The notes below the pieces were generated by a model. That model was given only the letters and a program-made list of their open reading frames with translations. It was not told the DNA's origin and did no database searches. Shown piece after piece: positions 52,833 through 61,954 of a DNA stretch of 64,000 nucleotides. The stretch comes from Verrucomicrobia bacterium LW23 (lineage in GTDB: Bacteria; Verrucomicrobiota; Verrucomicrobiia; Methylacidiphilales; UBA1321): contig QAZA01000039.1 in NCBI GenBank assembly GCA_003054695.1, forward strand, positions 372,001-436,000, in the 5' to 3' direction. How positions within the stretch are numbered: the stretch's first letter is position 1; the number at the start of each line of letters is the position of its first letter. Made by a program: the position numbers and the translations under genes.

Positions 52833-54308
52833 CTACTCCGAAGCTGCGTCCTGAACGGGCAAGCCATAAAAGCCCAGCGCCGGAATATTGGCTTCCGCAT
52901 CGCGAAGATGGGCCGGCGGATTGGCGCCCCATGCGCCGTGTACTACGGTGGCTCCTGAAGGTGTGCGACCCAGTTCAATGCGCACTGTATCCGGCACTTT
53001 GGCGACGACGTTTTTGATGGGCACAACTCCTTCGCTATCCTCTACGCGGAAATCCGCCTCTCCGGAGCCGATGAGGACAAGGTGCGTGGGTACGTTGTTG
53101 TAGGTGAGGAAGATATGGCGACGGTCCTTGTCGAAAACGGCCTCGCGTACATCGGGCACCGGCATGCTGACGGGCAGCCCGTACACCCGCTCCAGCGCCA
53201 GCCGCGCCTTGCGGGTGCCGAGGGTGAGGTTGCCGTCCGGGCTGGTGTGGATGAGGTCCGAGAGCGGCAAATCCAGAGTGGGCACGACACCCGCCGGGCC
53301 GGCCAGCTGGGCCACGCGTCGCTGAGCTTCACGCATCATCGTCCAGGCGCGGTGCACGCCCTCGGTCTGCGGGGTAAGGACGCGGTTGAGCTGGGCGATG
53401 AGGATGGGGAGCTCCAGGTGGCCCAGCGCGCGCCGGGTGGCGATAGCGAAGGCGGCAAAGCGCTGCTCGTAAGTAGATGCCGCCGTTTCATTTGCGTCGG
53501 ACTCACCCTGGTACCACAGCAGGCCGCGGATCTTTCCGCCGGCCAGTGTAATGCAATGGAGCATATTGTGGTAAAGTGGCGCGTCTGGATTCTGCTCCGG
53601 ATTCCATTTGTCCATGCCGGACCCACCCAGCGCCGTGGCGATGAGACCGATGGGGAAACGCAGCGCGTCGTGTAACTCCTTGCCAAAGCGCAGGTAAGGG
53701 GAATGGCCGGGATTGGAGCCTTCGATATTGGGGTGGGTGCTTCCTGTTGTCTCGTTAAGGGTATGTGTGGCAATGTCCCACGTTTCGTCATTACGCAAAA
53801 CGTGCACACCGAGTCGGGGCGGATCGTACACCGGGCCCCGGCCAAAGCCGGCGGCGTTGGATTGCCCGGCAATCACCCACAGGTCGCCCACCCCGATGTG
53901 GTGGACGACGTCGCCGTGCGGGCTCCACTCCACATTGCCGCGCAGGTCCAGCACCAGGCGCGATTCGATGCGGTAAAGGCCGCCGGCGGGGACGCTGGGG
54001 ATGACGTGGCGCCAGGCGGGCGCGGGCACGTCCTCGCTTACGGCGTCCTGCTCCAGCGCGGTTTGCCAGGGCACGACGACTTGCGCTGTATCCTCATGCA
54101 TCACACGCACTTGCACCAGCGGCTGGCGCGTGGTGGGCGGGTGGTGCCAACGACCGTGCAGGGGGATGGACGCAAAGCCTGGCTCGCCGCCCTCGCCCTC
54201 GGCCACGGAGGCGCCCTGCCAGTGCTGCTGGTAAATGCGAAACGGCACGGGGCCGCCGTCGATGCGGACGCCGATGAAGCCGGGCTTGGAAGCGGTGCTG
54301 GTGCTCAT
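52833..54308 (-). CDS. Sialate O-acetylesterase-type SGNH hydrolase
   Basis: A 491-residue esterase of the SASA/DUF303 type (carbohydrate esterase family 6-like). WVIAGQSNAAG holds the nucleophile Ser, and LLWYQGESDAN is the second conserved block; the His block is around HTSPDGNLTLG. An N-terminal beta-rich domain precedes the hydrolase and a small beta domain follows. No signal peptide is seen, so it would be cytoplasmic, unlike most secreted relatives. Members remove O-acetyl groups from sialic acids or xylan. No sialic-acid gene is near. ATG 54308 was taken as start. Confidence 0.85.
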   Translation of the reverse strand: MSTSTASKPGFIGVRIDGGPVPFRIYQQHWQGASVAEGEGGEPGFASIPLHGRWHHPPTTRQPLVQVRVMHEDTAQVVVPWQTALEQDAVSEDVPAPAWRHVIPSVPAGGLYRIESRLVLDLRGNVEWSPHGDVVHHIGVGDLWVIAGQSNAAGFGRGPVYDPPRLGVHVLRNDETWDIATHTLNETTGSTHPNIEGSNPGHSPYLRFGKELHDALRFPIGLIATALGGSGMDKWNPEQNPDAPLYHNMLHCITLAGGKIRGLLWYQGESDANETAASTYEQRFAAFAIATRRALGHLELPILIAQLNRVLTPQTEGVHRAWTMMREAQRRVAQLAGPAGVVPTLDLPLSDLIHTSPDGNLTLGTRKARLALERVYGLPVSMPVPDVREAVFDKDRRHIFLTYNNVPTHLVLIGSGEADFRVEDSEGVVPIKNVVAKVPDTVRIELGRTPSGATVVHGAWGANPPAHLRDAEANIPALGFYGLPVQDAASE

Positions 54309-54542
54309 AGGGAAAATGCCGTACCAGCATGCCACCGTCCGCGGGGGGAATCAAGGCGCGGGCGCGGCGTCGGTCTGCTTTACGGAACGCTTCGCTGCGA
54401 TCAAACCTTTTCAGCGCGTGCTCAAAGGCGGCGGGGCGAAGTCCCATGTCGCCGGATGGCGTTGAGTTTGGCGCCGGCCACCTCGTTGTTTCGGTGCAGC
54501 TTTTCGTGCGCAAAAACGCGGCGCACCAGCAGGCGCCTCCAC

Positions 54543-54582
54543 AAAAAGCCCGACCTCCCCAAAAGGAAGCCGGGCATTTTTG
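54543..54582 (-). terminator. Hairpin terminator downstream of clpC
   Basis: GCCCG at 54548 and CGGGC at 54571 pair, flanked by an A-run on the left and a T-run on the right, so it can act in both directions. It lies about 83 bases beyond the clpC stop, after the 3' element. Confidence 0.75.
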
Positions 54583-54608
54583 TAAGTCTTCCACGCGATG
54601 CCCCCCCT

Positions 54609-54664
54609 CGCGACGGCCCCCTGGAAGGGGCCGTCAGCAACAGGGGTCCAGCGCCCCGCGCTGG
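54609..54664 (-). repeat. Two-hairpin 3' element after clpC (copy 2)
   Basis: Starts at the clpC stop codon: CCAGCGCGGGGCGCTGG forms a 7-base stem, then ACCCCTGTTGCTGAC and a GACGGCCCC/GGGGCCGTC stem. It is the same element as 39549-39607 after btaA. The rest of 54309-54608 has no gene. Confidence 0.75.
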
Positions 54665-57172
54665 TTAGCTGGCGGCGGCGGGTTCGGCCGGGGCGGCGGG
54701 CGTTGTCGGGGTGAAGACGAGCTTGTCGCCGTCCAGCGTCACTTCGATGGTCGCGCCGTTTTTGATGTTGCCGCGGAGGATGTCCTCGGCTATCGGGTCT
54801 TCCAGGTGGCGCTCCACGGCGCGGCGCAGGGGGCGGGCGCCCCAGGCGGGCTCGTAGCCTTTGTCGATGAGGAAGAGCGTGGCCTGCGGGGAGAGCGTGA
54901 TGGAGATCTCGCGCTTCTTCAGGCGGGCGGTCACCTTCGCCACTTCGATCTCCACGATCTTGCCCAGGTCCTCGCGGGTGAGCGAGTGGAACACGATCAG
55001 GTCGTCAAAGCGGTTCAGGAACTCCGGCTTGAAGACGCGCTTGGCTTCTTCCAGCATCTTCTCCTTCATGGCGTCGTAGGTCGCGCCGTCCTGGCGCAGG
55101 CCAAAGCCCATGACGTTTTGCTTGCGCACCAGGTCGGCGCCCACATTCGACGTCATGATGAGGATGGTGTTGCGGAAGTCCACCTTACGGCCCAGCGAGT
55201 CGGTCACCACGCCGTCTTCCAGAATCTGCAGCAGCACGTTCCACACCTCGGGGTGAGCTTTTTCGAGCTCGTCGAAGAGGACGACGCTGTAGGGGCGACG
55301 GCGCACCTTCTCGGTAAGCTGGCCGCCTTCTTCGTAGCCCACGTAGCCGGGAGGCGATCCCAGCAGGCGGGTCACGTTGATCTTCTCCATGTACTCGGAC
55401 ATGTCGATCTGGATAAGCGCGGACGCATCGCCAAACATGTACTCCGCCAGCGTCTTGGCCAGGTGCGTCTTACCCACGCCGGTCGGGCCGAGGAAGATGA
55501 AGGAGCCGATGGGGCGTTTGGGATCCTTGAGATCCGCGCGGCTGCGACGGAGCGCTTTGCCGAGGGCGTAGACCGCTTCGTCCTGGCCGATGACCTTGCC
55601 TTTGAGCTGGTCGGAGACGTTGAGGAGGCGATCCATGTCCTTCTGCTCCATGCGGGTAAGGGGCACGCCCGTCCACTTGGAGACAACGTGCATGATGTCG
55701 TCGTCGGTAACGATGACTTCCTGCTCGTCGCGGCGGGTGCGCCACGTGGTCAGTACGCGTTCCAGGCGTTCCTTTGCTTCTTTTTCGCTGTCGCGCAGGG
55801 CGGCGGCTTTTTCGAAGTCCTGGGCCTTGATGGCGGCTTCCTTGCGGGTCTTGATCTCTTCGATCTCCGCCTCCAGTGTCTTTACATCCGGCGGGCGCAT
55901 GGTGGCGGCGATGCGGGCGCGGGAGCCCGCCTCGTCCATCACGTCAATGGCCTTGTCCGGCAGGAAGCGGCTGGGGATGTAGCGGTCCGACAGGCGGGCG
56001 GCGCTCTCCAGGGCGGCCTCGGTAAACTTGGCCTTGTGGTGCGACTCGTACTTGCCGCGCAGACCGCGCAGGATCTCGATGCTCTCCTCGACGCTGGGGG
56101 CCTCCACCATCACGTTCTGAAAGCGGCGGTCGAGCGCCGTGTCCTTCTCGATGAACTTGCGGTACTCGTTCAGCGTGGTGGCGCCGATGCACTGCAGCTC
56201 ACCGCGGGAGAGGGACGGTTTGATGATGTTGGACGCGTCCATGGCGCCCTCGGCCGATCCGGCGCCCACGATGGTGTGCAGCTCGTCGATAAACAGGATG
56301 ATGTTGCGCGCCTTGCGGATTTCCTCCATCACGGCTTTGATGCGCTCCTCAAACTGGCCGCGGTACTTGGTGCCGGCCACCATCAGGGCAAGGTCCAGGG
56401 TGATGACTTTCTTCTCGCGCAGCAGCTCGGGCACGTTGCCCTGCACGATTTCCTGCGCCAGGCCCTCCGCAATGGCGGTTTTGCCGACGCCGGCCTCGCC
56501 GATAAGCACCGGGTTGTTTTTGGTGCGGCGGCACAGGATCTGGATGACGCGCTCGATTTCGCTCTTGCGGCCGATAACGGGGTCCAGCTCGTGCTTGCGG
56601 GCCAGCTCGGTCAGGTCGCGGCCAAAGGCCTTGAGGGCGGGCGTCTTGACGTCCTTTTTGCCGGCCTCGCCGGGGCCGCCGGGGCCGCCCGAGCCGGTGC
56701 TGCTCTCTTCGTCCTCGCTCTCGCTGCCGGCCGCGTAGTTGGGGTCGAGTTCTTTCAGCACTTCGTTACGGGTGCGCTCGATGTCGACGTCCAGGCTCTT
56801 GAGAACGCGCGCGGCCACGCCGTCGCCTTCGCGCAGCAGGCCCAGCAGAATGTGCTCGGTGCCCACGTAGCTGTGGTTCAGCGCTTTAGCCTCCTTGTTG
56901 GCAAGGGCCAGCACCTTTTTAACGCGCGGGGTGTAGGGGATGTTGCCGGACATCTTGGTATCCGGGCCGGAGCCGACCTGCTTTTCGACTTCCTGGCGGA
57001 CAGTCTCGAGGTCGAGGCTCATTTTTTGCAGCACAGTCACTGCGACACCTTGTCCCAGCTTGATTAAACCAAGCAGAAGGTGTTCAGTCCCAACGTAATT
57101 GTGGTTGAAGCGGTCCGCCTCTTTACGTGCGAGGGCGAGGACCTGCTGAGCGCGTGGCGTGAAGTTATTCAT
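54665..57172 (-). CDS. clpC: AAA+ unfoldase ClpC
   Basis: An 835-residue Hsp100 chaperone that unfolds substrates for ClpP. Two Clp-N repeats (about 1-145) each have the Glu of the GTEH motif ([11 protein letters not shown] and [11 protein letters not shown]), which in Bacillus ClpC binds phosphoarginine. An acidic/Gly-rich linker follows, then NBD1 (Walker [19 protein letters not shown]), a UVR/M-domain-type helical segment ([20 protein letters not shown]), NBD2 (Walker A GPTGVGKT; Walker [12 protein letters not shown]) and a final domain with a C-terminal Pro/Ala tail. It is the last gene of a row of four on the minus strand with mcsB. It follows the usual ClpC length. Confidence 0.97.
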   Translation of the reverse strand: MNNFTPRAQQVLALARKEADRFNHNYVGTEHLLLGLIKLGQGVAVTVLQKMSLDLETVRQEVEKQVGSGPDTKMSGNIPYTPRVKKVLALANKEAKALNHSYVGTEHILLGLLREGDGVAARVLKSLDVDIERTRNEVLKELDPNYAAGSESEDEESSTGSGGPGGPGEAGKKDVKTPALKAFGRDLTELARKHELDPVIGRKSEIERVIQILCRRTKNNPVLIGEAGVGKTAIAEGLAQEIVQGNVPELLREKKVITLDLALMVAGTKYRGQFEERIKAVMEEIRKARNIILFIDELHTIVGAGSAEGAMDASNIIKPSLSRGELQCIGATTLNEYRKFIEKDTALDRRFQNVMVEAPSVEESIEILRGLRGKYESHHKAKFTEAALESAARLSDRYIPSRFLPDKAIDVMDEAGSRARIAATMRPPDVKTLEAEIEEIKTRKEAAIKAQDFEKAAALRDSEKEAKERLERVLTTWRTRRDEQEVIVTDDDIMHVVSKWTGVPLTRMEQKDMDRLLNVSDQLKGKVIGQDEAVYALGKALRRSRADLKDPKRPIGSFIFLGPTGVGKTHLAKTLAEYMFGDASALIQIDMSEYMEKINVTRLLGSPPGYVGYEEGGQLTEKVRRRPYSVVLFDELEKAHPEVWNVLLQILEDGVVTDSLGRKVDFRNTILIMTSNVGADLVRKQNVMGFGLRQDGATYDAMKEKMLEEAKRVFKPEFLNRFDDLIVFHSLTREDLGKIVEIEVAKVTARLKKREISITLSPQATLFLIDKGYEPAWGARPLRRAVERHLEDPIAEDILRGNIKNGATIEVTLDGDKLVFTPTTPAAPAEPAAAS

Positions 57173-57416
57173 GTGTGGTGGGACTTATAGGGTACGGAGT
57201 ACGGGGAAAGAAAGTGGGTGGAATCGACCAGCTCGATAAGAATGAGCAAAAGTGGAAAGAAACATCATCGGCCGAGGCTCCTGATGGAGAGCAGGTTACT
57301 GCGGTTGCAACCGCATACCTTGCGTCGACACCTTCGTACCTGGGCACGCGGTGCGTAGAGCTCGGGTGATGTGAATAAGAGGAAAATAGCACTCATTTTA
57401 TTCGCCGCCACAAGGG

Positions 57417-58631
57417 TTATGCCTGGGCGTCTCCCTGTTGTTTCAGGTGCAGGCGATACAGGTGCTCAATATAATCATCAAGAATCATGCCAAGTTTCAC
57501 CGCGCCGTGCAAAATCTCTTCGGAAATAGTAACCGTCGCCTGGACCTTGCCGGGCGCGAGCGCAACATCCGCCGGGTAAGCCGCGCCGTGCTCCTGGGGA
57601 GGCGTTGCCCCGCGGTTGAAATCGAACGCGCGCTCAAGCTCCAGCCGCATCGCATGCAGCTGGATACCATAGCCTTGCAACACCTTGCACGCAACGCCGC
57701 TTCCTTCGCGCAGCAGGGCAATCGCGACGTGGCCCACGCCTGTCTCGGGGTGGGACATGCGCCGCGCCTCCGCCACCGCAAGGGCCAGCACCTGGGTCAG
57801 CCGCGGCGTCAGCTCGTGCGGGCTGGATGGCTCATCCGCGCCGGTGCCGGCGGCGAGCTCCAGGGTGTGACGTAGTGACTCAGCAGCCACGCCACATTTG
57901 CGCAGCACCGCCTCGGGTATGGCGTGCATCTCCAGCAGAGCCAGAAGCAAGTGCTCCGTGGAGATGTAGCGGCTGCCCAGGCGCGCGGCCACCTTGCGGG
58001 TAAGGGCCAGCGCTTGCGCGGCGCGCGGGGTGTGGGTAAGGCCCACGGCCCAGTCGGGGGTGTGCTGCCCAGTTGCCGCGGATTCGGCGACAGGCGGGCC
58101 TGCGATGCCCGAGCCAGGGGTCTCGGCCGGATTGTCCCCCTTTGCAACGGAGCACTGATCCTCGCAGGCAAAGGCCTCGGCAGCTGCTGCATCAAGCTCA
58201 GCGCCAAGTACTTCGGAGACTTCGGGCGCCTCGGCTTCGCCGCGCAGCTCTTTCAGAATCACCACAAACGGGTTGTAGGAGAGGCGGGCCATTGCCACGA
58301 GGATGTGCTGCGTGCCTGCGCCGGCGACCCCGGTTTCGGCGGCCAGGCTCTGCGCCATCGCCAGCGCTTTCTTCATCAGCGGCGTGTAGGGAATCTCCGC
58401 ACGGGGCTGCGTGGGAGCGGGGAGCTCGCCCGCGATGCTGGCGGCCACGGCGGCGCGCAGCTTGTCGGTATCCAGCCCGGCGCGAGCCAGCAGCACCCGG
58501 GCGCCGGATTCTTTCGCGTCCAGCATCGCCATCAGCATGTGCTCCAGGCACACAAACGGCTGATTCAGCCGCATCGCCTCAAACAGCGCCTTGGCGAGGC
58601 ACTGCTGAGCAAGTGGCGTGAAGCTTCTCAT
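57417..58631 (-). CDS. AAA-less protein with four Clp-N repeats and RHH-like C-terminus
   Basis: A 404-residue protein with no ATPase. Two double Clp-N domains (about 1-145 and 195-340) are joined by an acidic/Pro-rich linker. The pocket Glu is kept in repeats 1 (Glu30, CLEHMLM) and 3 (Glu226, STEHLLL), but is Gln108 in repeat 2 (GTQHILV) and Gly300 in repeat 4 (GVGHVAI). After a linker, residues 366-400 (VTISEEILHGAVKLGMILDD and then YIEHLYRLHLKQQ) fit a ribbon-helix-helix fold and resemble the end of the neighbour at 58784. The gene lies between that neighbour and clpC. It may bind arginine-phosphorylated proteins and DNA; both are inference. ATG 58631 was taken since the longer frame is unlike the family. 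Confidence 0.82.
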   Translation of the reverse strand: MRSFTPLAQQCLAKALFEAMRLNQPFVCLEHMLMAMLDAKESGARVLLARAGLDTDKLRAAVAASIAGELPAPTQPRAEIPYTPLMKKALAMAQSLAAETGVAGAGTQHILVAMARLSYNPFVVILKELRGEAEAPEVSEVLGAELDAAAAEAFACEDQCSVAKGDNPAETPGSGIAGPPVAESAATGQHTPDWAVGLTHTPRAAQALALTRKVAARLGSRYISTEHLLLALLEMHAIPEAVLRKCGVAAESLRHTLELAAGTGADEPSSPHELTPRLTQVLALAVAEARRMSHPETGVGHVAIALLREGSGVACKVLQGYGIQLHAMRLELERAFDFNRGATPPQEHGAAYPADVALAPGKVQATVTISEEILHGAVKLGMILDDYIEHLYRLHLKQQGDAQA

Positions 58632-58783
58632 GACGGCAAGGTGATGGCGAACGGGCGGTGAAGTGGGAGGGATTGAGGTGAGTAACACCCTGATGCGGAA
58701 GGATTTACCCGAATGCAGCAAAGAAGTCACGGCGAATCCCGCGACTGTAGTAATATGGCATGCTTTGGCCGGATTTTCCAGAG

Positions 58784-59470
58784 TTAAGCCTGGCTATCTC
58801 CTTGTTGTCCCTGTTGTTTCTGGTACAGGCGGTAGAGGTGCTCAAGGTAAGCGTCCAGCGTCATCCCGGCCTTTTGCGCCGCAGTGTGTATCTCTATGGG
58901 GATAAACACGTTGCATCGCATTTTGGCACCGGGCGGCGGGGTGGGGCCAATATTTGCGGGCGGCCATGTAGAGGTGACGGACGAGATCGACGGCTTTTGT
59001 GTGTTATCGGACGATGTTGCGTAATTTGGATCCAGTTCTTTGAGAACTTGCTGGTGGATGCTCTCCGGCGTCAGCCCCAGGCTTCGGAAGAGCCGCGCCA
59101 CCATGCCGTCGTTCTCGCGCACCAGCCCCAGCAGCAGGTGCTCCGATCCTAAGTACGTGTGGTCCAACTCCTTAGCCGCCTGGCATGCGTATGCCAGCAC
59201 CTTTTTAAAGCGCGGTGTGTAAGGGATGTCCCCCTCTTGCGCGGGCCCGACGACCGGGCCTGCCTGCTTCTCCACCTCGCTGCGAAGCGTCGCCGCGTCC
59301 GCACCCAGCCTGGCCAGGGCATCCACCGCGACACCTTGTCCCACTTTAAGGATCCCGAGCAGAAGATGCTCCGTGCCCAAAAAGTTGTGGCCAAGGCGAT
59401 CCGCTTCGGCCCGCGCATGCCCCATCGTCTGCTGGGCGCGGGGCGTTAATCTACTCAAGAAGTCATCCAT
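58784..59470 (-). CDS. AAA-less Clp-N protein with RHH-like C-terminus
   Basis: A 228-residue protein. The first 150 residues are a complete double Clp-N domain, very close to that of the local ClpC, with pocket residues Glu34 (LGTEHLLLG) and Glu110 (LGSEHLLLG); even the ending [10 protein letters not shown] is shared with ClpC. A Ser/Pro-rich linker leads to residues 186-220, CNVFIPIEIHTAAQKAGMTL and then DAYLEHLYRLYQ, which read as strand, helix, G-x-T turn and helix of a ribbon-helix-helix DNA-binding domain. I infer a regulator or adaptor that competes with ClpC for phosphoarginine. Its position next to mcsB supports this. ATG 59470 matches the ClpC start. Confidence 0.85.
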   Translation of the reverse strand: MDDFLSRLTPRAQQTMGHARAEADRLGHNFLGTEHLLLGILKVGQGVAVDALARLGADAATLRSEVEKQAGPVVGPAQEGDIPYTPRFKKVLAYACQAAKELDHTYLGSEHLLLGLVRENDGMVARLFRSLGLTPESIHQQVLKELDPNYATSSDNTQKPSISSVTSTWPPANIGPTPPPGAKMRCNVFIPIEIHTAAQKAGMTLDAYLEHLYRLYQKQQGQQGDSQA

Positions 59471-59703
59471 ATGTGCGTGGCGTTGGGTTGTTCTGACGGA
59501 CTGAGAAGGCACCGTGCGGGTAAAGGAGCGCTCTGCGGCGGCAACTGCCGCGCAGTGAGCCAAAGTGTCACTACACGGCGATACAAATATTCTCTGCCAA
59601 AGAACAAGTGACCGAGGCGGCAGCGCCCGGTGTCCGCTTCCTCTCACTCACCCGCTTGCGTAACTCTCCAAAGCCCAGGTACTTCGGAGTATCCACCTGC
59701 AGC

Positions 59704-59730
59704 GGCGCCCCCGGAAAAGGCCGGGAGCGC
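59704..59730 (-). terminator. Hairpin just after mcsB
   Basis: GCGCCCCCGG and CCGGGAGCGC pair around AAAAGG, directly downstream of the mcsB stop. There is no T-run, so it may slow transcription or protect an mRNA end and not fully terminate. Confidence 0.4.
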
Positions 59731-59742
59731 TAGCGCGCGCGC

Positions 59743-60933
59743 TTAATCTTCGTCGTCTTCGATTTCTTCGTCCTCGTCGTCGTCGCGCATCGCCGGCTTC
59801 GGCGGCTCCTTGCCTGCGCGGTCGGCCACTTCGTCGTCGGAGGCAAAGCCTTCCACCAGGCCCTTGGTGTTGGGCACGGGGATAAACTTGAGCTTTTGGC
59901 GCAGGAGATCGGAGCGCAGGCCGTCGCGTTCTTCCGTCGTCAGCTTGCGGTCAAAATCCTTTTGCAGGTGCGCGGGCTGGGTGCGGATAAAGAGCTCGTC
60001 GATGATGACGCGGTAGTCCTCCGGCAGCATGCCAAGGTCCACACCCAAACGCAACAGGGAGAGCAGGTTAAGTACCTCCTTGCTGGTTATGGAGTAGGAG
60101 TGCATCATAACGCCGTAGGCCCGCCCCACCTGGTCCGCCACCATTCGCGCTTTGTCCTGCAGCATGCGCTGGCGGGCGTTTTCCTCGTGCTCGATGATCT
60201 GGTTGATGACTTTGGTGAGGCGCTCGAGGATCTGCGCCTCGCTCTCGCCCAGGGTAATCTGGTTGGAGACCTGGAAGAGATTGCCCAGCGCCTCCGTGCC
60301 CTCGCCATACAGGCCGCGCACGGCCAGGCCGATGCGGTTGACGGCCTTGATGATCTGCGTAATCTGGTCACTGAGAACCAGGCCGGGCAGGTGCATCATC
60401 ACGCTGGCGCGCATGCCGGTGCCCACGTTGGTGGGGCAGGCCGTCAGGTAGCCGATTTGCGGGGAGAAGGCGAAGTCCAGCTTTGTCTCCAGCTCCTCGT
60501 CAATCTTCTCCACCATGCGCCACAGTTTGCTAAGCTGCTGGCCGCTCTTGATGGCCTGGATGCGCAGGTGATCCTCTTCGTTAATCATGACGCTGAGCGT
60601 GCGGGGCTTGTTGACGACAAGGCCGCTGCCGGCGTTCTTCGCCGCATGCTCCCGCGAGATAAGATGCTGCTCCACAAGCACTTGCTTCTCCAGCGGACTG
60701 AAGTGCTCCATGGAATCGTTGATAATAGCGTGAGACATCTCCGTCATCGACGCCACGGCGGGCTGTACAATGCCCAGGATACGCTCGCGCTCGGCTTTTT
60801 TGGCCCAGCCGGGGAACGGCGTCTTGGCAATGTTACGGGCGAGACGAATGCGCGTAGAGATGACGATGCGATTGCAGCCACCGTCGCCTTTAAGCCATTC
60901 GCTGCTGGAATTGAGCAAATTGGTTATTTTCAC
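59743..60933 (-). CDS. mcsB: Protein arginine kinase McsB
   Basis: A 396-residue kinase that phosphorylates arginine residues in proteins and so tags them for ClpC. VISTRIRLARNI and NVGTGMRASVM are the nucleotide-binding segments of the phosphagen-kinase fold; Cys166 in LTACPTNVGTG is the conserved active-site cysteine. Residues 336-341 read RDGLRS, almost the RDxxRA phosphoarginine-sensing pocket of Bacillus McsB, with Ser for Ala. The last 30 residues are very acidic, an addition to the usual 350-365 residues. The start is GTG at 60933. The activator gene mcsA and repressor ctsR, usual neighbours in Firmicutes, are absent; two Clp-N/RHH genes and clpC follow. Confidence 0.95.
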   Translation of the reverse strand: MKITNLLNSSSEWLKGDGGCNRIVISTRIRLARNIAKTPFPGWAKKAERERILGIVQPAVASMTEMSHAIINDSMEHFSPLEKQVLVEQHLISREHAAKNAGSGLVVNKPRTLSVMINEEDHLRIQAIKSGQQLSKLWRMVEKIDEELETKLDFAFSPQIGYLTACPTNVGTGMRASVMMHLPGLVLSDQITQIIKAVNRIGLAVRGLYGEGTEALGNLFQVSNQITLGESEAQILERLTKVINQIIEHEENARQRMLQDKARMVADQVGRAYGVMMHSYSITSKEVLNLLSLLRLGVDLGMLPEDYRVIIDELFIRTQPAHLQKDFDRKLTTEERDGLRSDLLRQKLKFIPVPNTKGLVEGFASDDEVADRAGKEPPKPAMRDDDEDEEIEDDED

Positions 60934-61190
60934 GCTAAAGGAAGGTTACATCCTGTAAAGGATATGTGCAAGGTGAGGAGGCCAGCTTTGCGGAAGAAAG
61001 TGCCACGACGAGAAATGCCCCGTCAAGGCGCTCTCCCCCAGGCTGCCCAAACTATACAGGCGCCCTCATGGCGGAGTCAAGGGAACCACGTGAAAAGGGC
61101 ACAAAAAGCACGGATTTATCAGCGATAACCTCCACAAAGCCAACAGGATGGGGAGGGGAAGGTACGGAGAGGAGAGCAGAGTACAGGATT

Positions 61191-61339
61191 TAACCACGAA
61201 CCGCACGAAGCACACGGAATTTGCGGAGCGGACGACAGGGGGAAGCGGGGAAGGGGCTTACCGACAACGTGGCTAAAGGCGCCCTTCCGCATTTGCCGGC
61301 TCCCTTTCGGGTTTCCTTTTCTCACCTTTTTGTGGTTAA
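61191..61339. repeat. Degraded CACGAAG inverted repeat
   Basis: Left arm TAACCACGAACCGCACGAAG at 61191 and a short right arm TTTTTGTGGTTAA ending at 61339. Arms are less alike than in the other copies. The rest of 60934-61502 has no gene; mcsA is not there. Confidence 0.55.
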
Positions 61340-61387
61340 GCTCCCCTTCCCCCGCCCCTCTGTGGCAACACCCCTTGGGCAAGTGAC

Positions 61388-61413
61388 AATTGCAAGAAAA
61401 ATGCATTGCAATT
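61388..61413 (+). promoter_or_regulatory. Palindromic operator-like site
   Basis: AATTGCAA (61388-61395) and TTGCAATT (61406-61413) form a perfect 8-base inverted repeat with 10 bases between, 90 bases before the acidic protein gene in its AT-rich promoter region. Confidence 0.4.
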
Positions 61414-61502
61414 ATTTGTGTCGATTTCGCTTTTTCCCCCACTTTTATCGTTCCATAATCCAAAGGTCGGGTTTATCCTAACCTCTCTCTCCTATTTCCC
61501 CT

Positions 61503-61859
61503 ATGAGCAAAGAGAACGAAATCTACGGCTTTTTTGGTCTTCTGTATTATGATGAACTCCCCGACTCGGAACTGGAGTCGCTGGAGGAGATCTTTAACGA
61601 TGCCGGCATCGACGCCTCCGTCTCCAGCACGGAGCTCGACTTCGATACCGAAGGGCTGGAGCACGACGAGTACACCGCGGTCATCAGCGTGCTGAAAAAG
61701 GTGGCCAAAGTCGTCAAGGAAGGCGAAGCGGAAATCAAATGCGAGATCGGCAACGACGAAGAAGGCGACCCGCGCTTTGAGTTTTACACCATCAAGGAAG
61801 GCAAACTCTGGCGCCAACCCGCCAAAATTGTGCGCGAAGTAGCCAAGCCGGTGAAGTAG
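61503..61859 (+). CDS. Small acidic cytoplasmic protein of unknown function
   Basis: A 118-residue, very acidic protein starting MSKENEIYGFFGLLYYDELP and rich in Asp/Glu to about residue 55; the last third is basic (KLWRQPAKIVREVAKPVK). No signal peptide or helix is seen. The frame is conserved-looking, with normal codon use, a C/T-rich leader (CCTATTTCCCCT) and a hairpin after it. No family recognised. It is separated from mcsB and divergent from it. Confidence 0.7.
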   Translation: MSKENEIYGFFGLLYYDELPDSELESLEEIFNDAGIDASVSSTELDFDTEGLEHDEYTAVISVLKKVAKVVKEGEAEIKCEIGNDEEGDPRFEFYTIKEGKLWRQPAKIVREVAKPVK

Positions 61860-61954
61860 GGCACGGCAAGCTTCGGCCGGAGAGTAACATAACTCGCAGG
61901 CCTGGAGCAGGTTAACACCGGGTATCCTTTATCAGGCATCCTATGCACTCAGGC

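Noticed and set aside
54329-57067. 912-residue plus-strand open frame opposite clpC
   Set aside because: It is the mirror of a highly conserved clpC frame; the translation is Gly/Arg/His-rich without family motifs, as expected in GC-rich antisense frames.
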